NCBI RefSeq assembly: GCF_000719095.1
Contig: NZ_JOEH01000026.1
Span: forward strand, 1 to 64,000
Direction of reading: 5' to 3'
Source: Streptacidiphilus jeojiense
GTDB taxonomy: Bacteria; Actinomycetota; Actinomycetes; Streptomycetales; Streptomycetaceae
Length of the DNA stretch: 64,000 nucleotides
The translations under genes were made by a program, and so were the position numbers. Positions 57,682-64,000 of the stretch are shown here, in pieces. Under the pieces are notes generated by a model, which saw only the letters and a list, made by a program, of their open reading frames with translations, had not been told where the DNA came from and made no database searches. Each line of letters opens with the position of its first letter. Within the stretch, counting starts at the first letter, position 1.

Positions 57682-57744
57682 GCTGATAACGCTAGGAGAG
57701 GTGAGGTGGCCGGTGCTTCTTGATTCCTGACCGGTCCGCCCGGG

Positions 57745-57771
57745 TGTCACACCGGCGGCTGCGGCGGTGTC
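57745..57771 (+). promoter_or_regulatory. ECF41-type promoter for the CMD-sigma operon
   Basis: TGTCACA (57745-57751), a 16-bp spacer and TGTC (57768-57771) match the ECF41 pattern with one -10 change, as at 24.0 kb. It lies 43 bp before the carboxymuconolactone-decarboxylase-like gene, which is coupled to an ECF41 gene, so the operon is probably autoregulated. Confidence 0.8.
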
Positions 57772-57814
57772 TTCATGCAGACACGCACACAGACACAGCA
57801 CCGAGGAGAACACC

Positions 57815-58396
57815 ATGACACCGCGCATTCCGAAGGCGGAGCTCCCCACCGAGTTGCGGGAGAACCTGATCGAGCAGCTCGGCGCCGTGCCCGAGCCCGT
57901 CGAGGTGATGTTCAACCACCCCGCACTGGCCACCGACAACCTGGCGTTCTCGGCCAGGGTGGGCGCCTGGGACGTGGCCGACGCGAGCCTCAAGACGTTC
58001 GCGCACATGGCGGTCGCGGCGCAGGTCGGCTGCAGCTGGTGCCTGGACATCAACTACTTCGCCGCTCTGAACCAGAACCTGGACCTGGCCAAGGCGAGCC
58101 AGGTGCCGCGCTGGCGGGAGTCGGAGGTGTTCACCCCGCTGGAGCGCGACGTGCTGGAGTACGCCGAGGCCATGACGAACACCCCGACGACCGTCACCGA
58201 CGAGCTGTCGGCGAGCCTGCTGGACCGGCTCGGCCCGGCGGCGCTGGTCGAGCTCACCGTCTTCATCGGCTTCGCCAACCTGTCGACCAGGACCAACACG
58301 GCGCACGGGATCACCTCACAGGGCTACTCCGACGCCTGCGAGATCCCGCTGACCGCGCGTCCGGCCGGCGGCTCCCGGGTAGCGTCGACGGCATGA
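57815..58396 (+). CDS. Carboxymuconolactone decarboxylase (AhpD-like) family protein
   Basis: A 193-residue helical protein of the CMD/AhpD fold. A CxxC pair lies in AAQVGCSWCLDINYFAAL (near residue 70), followed by a helix resembling the proton-relay His region. Such proteins act as peroxidases or thiol reductants and are a classical ECF41 target. The ATG at 57815 follows GAGGAGAACACC. The stop overlaps the ATG of the sigma gene (ATGA), so the enzyme and its regulator are co-translated. Confidence 0.9.
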   Translation: MTPRIPKAELPTELRENLIEQLGAVPEPVEVMFNHPALATDNLAFSARVGAWDVADASLKTFAHMAVAAQVGCSWCLDINYFAALNQNLDLAKASQVPRWRESEVFTPLERDVLEYAEAMTNTPTTVTDELSASLLDRLGPAALVELTVFIGFANLSTRTNTAHGITSQGYSDACEIPLTARPAGGSRVASTA

Positions 58397-59262
58397 GCGA
58401 TGATCCTTTCGTCACCCATCGCAGCCTGCTGTTCACGGTCGCCTACGAGATGCTCGGGTCGGCGGCCGATGCCGAGGACGTGCTGCAGGAGTCCTGGCTG
58501 CGGTGGGACGGCGTGGAGCGCTCGCAGGTGCGCGATCCGCGGGCGTACCTGGTCCGGATCGTCACCCGGCAGGCGCTCAACCGGCTGCGGACGCTGTCCC
58601 GCAGCCGTGAGGAGTACGTCGGGGAATGGCTGCCGGAACCCCTGCTGACCAGCCCCGATGTCGCCGAGGACGTCGAACTCGCGGAGAGCGTCTCGATCGC
58701 GATGCTGACCGTGCTGGAGACGCTCGGGCCGACCGAGCGGGCGGTCTTCGTGCTCCGCGAGGTCTTCGACCTTCCCTACGGCGAGATCTCCGAGGCCGTC
58801 GGGAAGTCCGCGGCCGCGGTGCGGCAGATCGGCCGGCGGGCACGGGAGCACGTGGCCGCCCGCCGGCCCCGGGTGCAGGTGAGCCGGTCGGAGCAGCAGG
58901 CCGTGGTGGAGCGGTTCCTGGCGTCGTTGCGCACCGGGCAGTTGCAGGAGCTGATGGAGGTGATGGCGCCGGACGTGGTCCTGATCGCCGACGGCGGCGG
59001 GGTCGCGGCCGCCGCTCTGGCTCCGCTGCACGGGGCCGAGCTGGTGGCGAGGGTGCTCGCGCGGGCGGACCGGGAGACGGTGGACGTGCTCGAGACCACG
59101 ACCGTGTGGCTCAACGGCGCACCGGCGGGCCGGTTCGAGATCGACGGGGAGCCGACCGCGGTGAGCCTGGTGGTGGAGGAGGGGCGGGTCACCCGGGTCT
59201 ACCTGATGCGCAATCCGCGGAAACTGACCCGGCTGGACGAGCCGGCCGAACTGGCCAGGTAG
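58393..59262 (+). CDS. ECF41-group RNA polymerase sigma factor
   Basis: A 289-residue sigma factor with region 2 (HRSLLFTVAYEMLGSAADAE), region 4 (LGPTERAVFVLREVFDLPYG) and a SnoaL-like C-terminal domain. The linker YVGEWLPEP is intact. The later signatures are altered: DGGGV in place of DGGGK and NPRKL in place of NPDKL. These changes lie in parts of the fused domain that control activity, so its regulation may differ from the other two copies. It is translationally coupled to the CMD gene. Confidence 0.94.
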   Translation: MSDDPFVTHRSLLFTVAYEMLGSAADAEDVLQESWLRWDGVERSQVRDPRAYLVRIVTRQALNRLRTLSRSREEYVGEWLPEPLLTSPDVAEDVELAESVSIAMLTVLETLGPTERAVFVLREVFDLPYGEISEAVGKSAAAVRQIGRRAREHVAARRPRVQVSRSEQQAVVERFLASLRTGQLQELMEVMAPDVVLIADGGGVAAAALAPLHGAELVARVLARADRETVDVLETTTVWLNGAPAGRFEIDGEPTAVSLVVEEGRVTRVYLMRNPRKLTRLDEPAELAR

Positions 59263-59343
59263 GGCTGGCCGGGTAGGGCTGCCGTTGCTGCGGCGGCAGG
59301 GGTGCATTGTCCTCGACGAAATATGTCCCAGCTTTGAGCCTGC

Positions 59344-59360
59344 TCTCAGCCGGATCTCAG
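59344..59360 (+). promoter_or_regulatory. Direct repeat resembling an OmpR-type response-regulator site
   Basis: TCTCAG at 59344-59349 recurs at 59355-59360, exactly one helical turn (11 bp) apart. It lies about 90 bp before the orphan sensor-kinase gene. OmpR-family regulators such as MprA typically bind such tandem direct repeats. No regulator gene is adjacent. Confidence 0.35.
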
Positions 59361-59448
59361 ACATCGAATGGATCTTGGCTGGCAGCAGGCGCGGACGGCC
59401 TCGGTCGAGAGCGCCGTTCGGGGGTCTGCACGATCATGGGGGACGGCC

Positions 59449-60957
59449 ATGCCGCATCAGCAGTTGTCCGACACACCGTCAGCAGGCCGGGGATCCGGCG
59501 CGATCGGGGACTGGTTCAACCGGGTGTCGCTGCGCGGGCGCCTGGTGCTGCTGACGGCGCTGGCCGTCTCGGTGGCCGTGGTGCTGTGTGCGACGGTGAG
59601 CTGGTTCCTGGCCCAGCAGCAGATGATGCAGCAGGTCGACCAGACCCTGAGGCAGTCCGTCGAGCGCGCCGGCAACGACGCGATGGGCAATCTCCCGGCC
59701 CTGTGCCGGGAGTCGACCGAAGGCGGACTGGACCGGCCCACCGTGCTCTTCGCCGACGGGAAGGCCTGCGCGCCGGCCGACGGCACCGGGGTGGTGGTCA
59801 CCCCGGCCGATGTGGCGATAGCCGCCGGCGGGACGTGGGGGCCCGGCGCCTCCAGCCACTTCCGCGAGGGCAGGACCGAGCTCGGCAGCCCGGTCGAGGT
59901 CTACGTGGTCAGCGTGCCGGTGGGGCAGCTGCGGATGGCCGTGCTGGTCTCGCAGCCCCTCGAACCCGTGCGCAGCGCCCTGGACCAGCTGATGCTGTTC
60001 CTGATCGCGCTGGCCGTGGTGGTGATCGGCGGCACGGTCTGGGCGGCACGTTGGGCCGCCAGGACGGCACTGCGTCCGGTGGGCCGTCTCACCGAGGCGG
60101 TCGAGCAGATCGCCCGCACCCAGGAGCCCGGCACCACGATCGCGGTGTCCGGCCGGGACGAGATCGCCCGGCTGGGGGAGTCGTTCAACTCCATGAGCAG
60201 CGCGCTCGCCAGCTCCCGGGACCGGCAGTCGCAGCTGATCGCCGACGCCGGACATGAACTGCGCACGCCGCTGACCTCGCTGCGCACCAATGTGGATCTG
60301 CTGGTGCGCAGCGAGGAGTCGCAACGGGCGCTGCCCGAGCAGACCCGGTTGCGGATGCTGCGCAACATGAAGGCGCAGACGGTCGAGCTGTCCACGCTGA
60401 TCGGGGACCTGCTGGAGCTGTCCCGGCCGAGCCGCCCCGCGGGTTCGAAGCCGTTGGGGGTGCAGCCGCTGCACGACATCGTGGCCCGTGCCCTGGACCG
60501 GGCCCGGCTGCGCGGCCCCGGGCTGGTCTTCAGCGTCGAACTGCATCCCTGGTTCGTCCGCGCGGACGCGCACGCGATGGAGCGCGCGGTGGTCAACCTG
60601 CTGGACAACGCGGTGAAGTTCAGCCCGCCCGGCGGTGCCGTGGAGGTGCGGCTGGGTGCCGGGACCCTGACGGTGCGCGACCACGGCCCGGGCATCCCGG
60701 CCGAGGACCTGCCGCACGTCTTCGAGCGGTTCTGGCGCTCGCCCTCGGCCCGGCAGATGCCGGGTTCGGGGCTGGGCCTGGCGATCGTCGCGCAGACCGT
60801 CCGCGACGCCGGCGGGGAGGTGTCCCTGGCGGGTGCGGCACCGTCCGCTGACGGAACGACAGGCGGCGCCCTGTGCACCGTCCGGCTGCCGGGGGCTCCG
60901 ACACCTCCGCCGCCGACACCTCCGCCGGCCGGGCAGTTCACGACATCCGCATCCTGA
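59449..60957 (+). CDS. Sensor histidine kinase (MprB-like), orphan
   Basis: A 502-residue kinase. Membrane segments lie at about residues 33-55 and 180-200, flanking an extracytoplasmic sensor domain (56-179). A HAMP domain covers about 200-255, the HisKA domain has His269 in ADAGHELRTPLTSLR, and the ATPase domain holds NLLDNAVKFSPPGGAV, DHGPGIP and GSGLGLAIV. A Pro-rich tail ends the protein. The ATG at 59449 follows GGGGGACGG. No response-regulator gene lies on either side, which is unusual for this kinase type. Confidence 0.92.
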   Translation: MPHQQLSDTPSAGRGSGAIGDWFNRVSLRGRLVLLTALAVSVAVVLCATVSWFLAQQQMMQQVDQTLRQSVERAGNDAMGNLPALCRESTEGGLDRPTVLFADGKACAPADGTGVVVTPADVAIAAGGTWGPGASSHFREGRTELGSPVEVYVVSVPVGQLRMAVLVSQPLEPVRSALDQLMLFLIALAVVVIGGTVWAARWAARTALRPVGRLTEAVEQIARTQEPGTTIAVSGRDEIARLGESFNSMSSALASSRDRQSQLIADAGHELRTPLTSLRTNVDLLVRSEESQRALPEQTRLRMLRNMKAQTVELSTLIGDLLELSRPSRPAGSKPLGVQPLHDIVARALDRARLRGPGLVFSVELHPWFVRADAHAMERAVVNLLDNAVKFSPPGGAVEVRLGAGTLTVRDHGPGIPAEDLPHVFERFWRSPSARQMPGSGLGLAIVAQTVRDAGGEVSLAGAAPSADGTTGGALCTVRLPGAPTPPPPTPPPAGQFTTSAS

Positions 60958-60970
60958 CGGCGACACACCG

Positions 60971-60991
60971 ACAAGTTTTCTTGTCTTGACA
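60971..60991 (+). promoter_or_regulatory. Inverted repeat and -35 element before the ArsR gene
   Basis: ACAAG-TTTT-CTTGT (60971-60984) is followed by TTGACA (60986-60991) in an AT-rich patch that contrasts with its surroundings. It lies 27 bp before the ArsR-type gene and is a likely autoregulatory operator. Confidence 0.5.
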
Positions 60992-61017
60992 AATTTTATC
61001 TTCGGGTCGATCCTGGA

Positions 61018-61653
61018 GTGGTGCTGGACATCGCTGTGATTGAAGAACCCGCTGCGGCCGAGGCGTCCCTGGACCCGATACGGTCGCGGATCCTGGCCGC
61101 CCTGGCCGAGCCCGGCTCGGCCGCCATGCTGGCCGTCCGGCTGGCGCTGCCCCGGCAGAAGGTCAACTACCACCTGAAGGAGCTGGAACGGCACGGACTG
61201 GTCGAGCTCGCCGAGGAACGCCGCAAGGGCAATGTCACCGAGCGGGTCTACCGGGCCACCGCGGCCTCCTACGTGATCTCGCCCAGCGCCCTGGCCGCCG
61301 TCAGTCCGGACCCATCCCGCGCCCCGGACCAGCTCTCCGCGCGCTGGCTGCTGGCGGTCGGAGCCAGGCTGGTGCAGGAGGTCGGGATGCTGCTGACCGG
61401 CGCCGCCCGGGCCCGGCGGCGGGTCTCCACCTTCGGCATCGACGCCGAGGTCCGCTTCGCCACTGCGGCCGACCGGGCCGCCTTCACCGACGAACTGGCC
61501 CGGGCCGTGGCAGCCCTGGTCGCCCGCCACCACGATGAGAACGCCCCGGGAGGCCGGAGCCACCGCCTGGTCGTCGGCCTCCACCAGATCCCCACCGCCC
61601 AGGAGAACCAGATCGTGCAGGAGAACCGAACCGTGCAGGAGGACCCGCGATGA
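61018..61653 (+). CDS. ArsR-type winged-helix regulator
   Basis: A 211-residue regulator. The winged helix (residues 18-85) has LDPIRSRILAALAEPGSAAMLAVRL then PRQKVNYHLKELERHGLVELAEERRKGNVTERVY, typical of ArsR/SmtB proteins without metal-ligand cysteines. The C-terminal part is helical and ends in a polar QEN-rich tail. Starts at GTG 61018 or 61021 are both possible, with CTGGAG just before. The stop overlaps the ATG of the SRPBCC gene (ATGA), forming the common ArsR-AHSA1 operon. Confidence 0.88.
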   Translation: MVLDIAVIEEPAAAEASLDPIRSRILAALAEPGSAAMLAVRLALPRQKVNYHLKELERHGLVELAEERRKGNVTERVYRATAASYVISPSALAAVSPDPSRAPDQLSARWLLAVGARLVQEVGMLLTGAARARRRVSTFGIDAEVRFATAADRAAFTDELARAVAALVARHHDENAPGGRSHRLVVGLHQIPTAQENQIVQENRTVQEDPR

Positions 61654-62387
61654 CGCACCCCTTCGAGATCGAACAGGAGACGACCCTTCCGGCGACCCCG
61701 GAACAGGTCTGGGAGGCGATCGCGACCGGACCGGGGATCGACTCCTGGTTCATGGGCCGCAACGAGGTCGAGCCGCGCGAGGGGGGCACCGCCGCCATGG
61801 ACGTCGGCGGGCAGCGGGAGGAGGCGGTGATCACCGCCTACGATCCCGGCAAGCGCCTCGCCACCCGCACCCCCACCTCCGGCGACGGCCGCTTCATGGC
61901 CTTCGAGTACCTGATCGAAGGACGGGACGGCGGCAGCACCGTGCTCCGCGTCGTCCACAGCGGCATGCTCGGCGACGACTGGCAGGACGAGTACGACGCG
62001 CTGCGCCGCGGCTGGCCCTTCCACCTGCACAGCCTGCGCGAGTACCTGGCGCACTTCCCCGGGCGCACGGCCGTGCCGGTGTTCGCCGTCGCACCGTCGG
62101 GCGAGCGGTCGGCGCAGCAGACCCGGTCGGCCCTGGCCCGCGCGCTGTCGCTGCCGGAGCCGGTCGTCGTGGGAGCCCGGGCGCACGCCGAGATCGCGGA
62201 CCTGCCGCCGCTGGACGGCGAGGTGGTCTGGGCCGACGACGAGCGCTTCGAGGTCCGCGGCAGCGACGCGATCCTCACCTTCCACCACGGCTCCGGCATG
62301 GTGCTGATGTTCCATCACCTGTTCGGACCGGACACCGACGGGGCCGAGGCCGCCTGGCAGCACTGGCTGACCGGCCTCCTCGGCTGA
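61650..62387 (+). CDS. SRPBCC (AHSA1-like) protein
   Basis: A 245-residue protein. The first 140 residues have the START/AHSA1 fold, with IEQETTLPATPEQVWEAIATGPGIDSWF, MGRNEVEPREGG and WPFHLHSLREYLAHF. The last 100 residues form a second, weaker domain with beta strands (VVVGARAHAEIADLPPLDGE) of unknown role. Such proteins bind hydrophobic ligands or act as enzyme-like pockets. It is translationally coupled to the ArsR-type gene and is likely its effector or target. Confidence 0.88.
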   Translation: MTHPFEIEQETTLPATPEQVWEAIATGPGIDSWFMGRNEVEPREGGTAAMDVGGQREEAVITAYDPGKRLATRTPTSGDGRFMAFEYLIEGRDGGSTVLRVVHSGMLGDDWQDEYDALRRGWPFHLHSLREYLAHFPGRTAVPVFAVAPSGERSAQQTRSALARALSLPEPVVVGARAHAEIADLPPLDGEVVWADDERFEVRGSDAILTFHHGSGMVLMFHHLFGPDTDGAEAAWQHWLTGLLG

Positions 62388-62467
62388 CCCCGCACACCGC
62401 GAACCACCGACCAGGCACCACCAACCCAGGAACCACCGACCAGCACCACACACCCAAGGAGATCACC

Positions 62468-63040
62468 ATGCGTACCCTGATCAGCTCCGCCTTCGTCTCG
62501 CTCGACGGTGTCATGGAGGCCCCGGGCGGCGAGGACGGCTACCGCAACGCCGGATGGACCTTCAAGGAGGTCGAGTTCGTCCCCGAGGCGTTCGCCATCA
62601 AGGGTCGGGAGCAGGAGGAGTCCACCGCGATCCTGCTGGGCCGGGCCAGCTACCAGGCGTTCAGCCCGGTGTGGCCGGAGATGGCCGAGTTCGGCCACTA
62701 CCGGACCATGCCGAAGTACGTCGTCTCCACCACCCTGACCGAGGACGGGCTCGTCTCGAACTGGGGCGAGACCACCATCCTGCGCTCGCTCGACGAGGTC
62801 GCCGCCCTCAAGGAGACCGACGGAGGCCCGATCATCGTCCACGGCAGCGTCGCCCTCAACCACAGCCTCGCCGACGCCGGCCTGATCGACCGTTACCACC
62901 TGCTGGTCTTCCCGCTGCTGCTCGGCGCGGGCAAGCGACTCTTCCCCGACACCGACAAGGACACCCAGAAGCTCCAGCTGGTCGAGCACGCCGTGTACCC
63001 CAACGGCCTGCAGCTGAACGTCCTCGACGTGGTCCGCTGA
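62468..63040 (+). CDS. Dihydrofolate reductase-like (RibD C-terminal) protein
   Basis: A 190-residue protein of the DHFR/RibD_C family. It has LISSAFVSLDGVMEAPGGE at the start, ILLGRASYQAFSPVWP, MPKYVVSTTL, GPIIVHGSVALNHSLADAGLIDRYHLLVFPLLLGAGKRLF, and a short C-terminal strand. These NADPH-dependent enzymes have varied substrates and are not true folate enzymes. The ATG at 62468 follows AAGGAGATCACC. It is probably in the same operon as the ArsR-SRPBCC pair (80-bp gap). Confidence 0.9.
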   Translation: MRTLISSAFVSLDGVMEAPGGEDGYRNAGWTFKEVEFVPEAFAIKGREQEESTAILLGRASYQAFSPVWPEMAEFGHYRTMPKYVVSTTLTEDGLVSNWGETTILRSLDEVAALKETDGGPIIVHGSVALNHSLADAGLIDRYHLLVFPLLLGAGKRLFPDTDKDTQKLQLVEHAVYPNGLQLNVLDVVR

Positions 63041-63280
63041 CCGAGGTGGGTTGGCGGAGCTGTCCAGGAGGTCCACCGTGGTGCCGACGTCGGAGTTCGA
63101 GCCGATGTTGACCGCGTGCACGGTCATGGCCAGTGCGCGGGAGCAGTCCTGCTCGCCCACGAAGGTCAGTTGCAGCCCCGCCCCACGGGCACCGGTCACT
63201 ACCGGATGCGAGGGGGACCGTGAAGTAGTGGCCCCGGTTCCGGTCGTGCCGGGGGCGCGGTGGTGCCGGGAGGTGATTGC

Positions 63281-63943
63281 ATGGGAGACGTGCCGACGAA
63301 CGACGACGCTGACCACACCGCCGACGCCGACCTGTTGCGGCGGTTGGACGACCTCTACACGGTCCGGCCGCCGTGGGAGATCGGGCGCCCGCAGCAGGCG
63401 TTCCTCGGCCTTGCCCGGTCCGGATCCATGGCCGGGCGGGTGCTGGACGTCGGCTGCGGCACCGGTGAGCACGTGCTGATGTGCACCGAGATGGGCCTGG
63501 ACGCCTGCGGCCTGGACCTGGCCGCCACCGCCCTGCGGGCTGCGGAGGACAAGGCGCGCCGGCGCGGCTCCAGCGCGCGGTTCCTGCATCACGACGCGCG
63601 CAGGCTCGCGGAGTTGGGGGAGGAGCAGTTCGACACCGTGCTCGACTGCGGGCTGTTCCATCTGCTCGATCCAGGCGACCGCGGTGCCTTCGCGGCGGGG
63701 CTGCAGACGGTGCTGCGCCCGGGCGGGCGCTACTTCCTGCTGTGCTTCAGCGACCGGGAACCCGGCGAGGCAGGCGAGCGTGGACCGCACCGGCTGACGC
63801 GGGAGGAGATCACGGCCGCGTTCGCCGACCGGCTGCGGATCGACTCCATCGAGCCGGCCACGATCGAGATCGTCCTGGACCGGGAGGACATCCGGGGCTG
63901 GCTCGCCGCGATGACGAAGGTCGGGGAGACCCCGACGCACTGA
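63281..63943 (+). CDS. Class I SAM-dependent methyltransferase
   Basis: A 220-residue methyltransferase. The SAM-binding motif I is VLDVGCGTGEHVLMC (residues 52-66), with motif II near CGLDLAATALRAAEDKA and post-motif LDCGLFHLLD. The entry segment WEIGRPQQAFL is typical of small thiopurine/tellurite-type methyltransferases in actinobacteria. Substrate is unknown. The ATG at 63281 follows GGGAGGTGA. A hairpin follows its stop codon. Confidence 0.9.
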   Translation: MGDVPTNDDADHTADADLLRRLDDLYTVRPPWEIGRPQQAFLGLARSGSMAGRVLDVGCGTGEHVLMCTEMGLDACGLDLAATALRAAEDKARRRGSSARFLHHDARRLAELGEEQFDTVLDCGLFHLLDPGDRGAFAAGLQTVLRPGGRYFLLCFSDREPGEAGERGPHRLTREEITAAFADRLRIDSIEPATIEIVLDREDIRGWLAAMTKVGETPTH

Positions 63944-63944
63944 C

Positions 63945-63969
63945 CGCCCGCCGACGGGGTCGGCGGGCG
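63945..63969 (+). terminator. Hairpin terminator after the methyltransferase gene
   Basis: CGCCCGCCGAC (63945-63955), a three-base loop and the complement (63959-63969) form an 11-bp perfect stem 1 bp after the stop codon. There is no T-tract. Confidence 0.75.
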
Positions 63970-64000
63970 TCAGGTGGCGGGCCTGGTGCGGCCCGGTGTG

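Noticed and set aside
1..64000. tRNA, rRNA, CRISPR, insertion sequence or phage genes
   Set aside because: I looked for tandem short repeats with spacers, transposase or integrase motifs and structural RNA signatures while reading and saw none. A covariance-model scan would be needed to exclude small RNAs.

Overview
The window is high-GC actinobacterial DNA. It shows strong G/C bias at third codon positions, frequent GTG starts, ATGA/GTGA stop-start couplings, Tat-exported enzymes, XRE/DUF5753 and DUF6879 proteins, membrane-anchored XRE proteins and many one- and two-component regulators. Gene content and style point to Streptomyces, Kitasatospora or Streptacidiphilus (Streptomycetaceae). I see no rRNA, tRNA, CRISPR array, transposase or phage module. 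It reads as an accessory region of a chromosome rich in secreted polysaccharide-degrading enzymes and small regulator-enzyme modules.

Layout. 1-3.2 kb: a broken acetyltransferase gene, then a six-gene cassette around an XRE/DUF5753 regulator. 3.2-7.3 kb: an APH-like kinase, a leaderless solute-binding-protein homologue, two SDR enzymes and a SnoaL-like protein. 7.5-10.8 kb: two secreted cellulases (GH5-CBM2, GH12-FN3-CBM2) with a CebR-type box at the start of the first. 10.8-22 kb: a MetX-like hydrolase, a NarL-type two-component system, a Tat-exported TPR/aspartic-protease-like protein, a CGNR regulator with a VOC/flavoprotein pair, membrane proteins, a second two-component system and a leucine-rich-repeat protein. 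23-24.5 kb: the first of three ECF41 sigma factors, facing a DoxX-like gene. 24.5-29.1 kb: GntR - ADP-ribosylglycohydrolase - NCS1 permease - PfkB kinase, which resembles E. coli yegTUVW in content. 29.2-30.3 kb: a ROK kinase behind a GGAAAGCGCTTTCC operator. 30.5-40.6 kb: a probable sulfated-polysaccharide (glycosaminoglycan-type) utilisation locus made of a sulfatase, a Tat-exported PL8 lyase, a CUT1 ABC transporter, a GntR/LacI hybrid regulator and a MocA-type dehydrogenase.

40.7-50 kb: a trans-acting enoyl-reductase-like protein, a truncated haemoglobin, a TetR gene, a small GH16-like enzyme, an aldo-keto reductase with a divergent TetR gene and twin operators, a surface protein, two tandem membrane-anchored XRE proteins and a ROK regulator divergent from an MFS exporter. 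51.6-53.8 kb: a GH16-lectin-CBM protein whose 3' end carries an out-of-frame 163-bp tandem duplication. 54-64 kb: a PadR/membrane-protein pair, two more ECF41 sigma factors with peptidase E, VOC and carboxymuconolactone-decarboxylase neighbours, an orphan sensor kinase, an ArsR-SRPBCC-DHFR-like set and a methyltransferase.

The most striking regulatory structure is in the polysaccharide locus. Three promoters (sulfatase, PL8 lyase, ABC operon) share GATTCAT placed 13-14 bp upstream of a TTGAC(C/T) -35 element, and two of them carry ATTCAT-N5-ATTCAT direct repeats. The second is the ECF41 set: three sigma genes, each with a TGTCACA-N16-(C/T)GTC promoter in front of itself or its partner gene.
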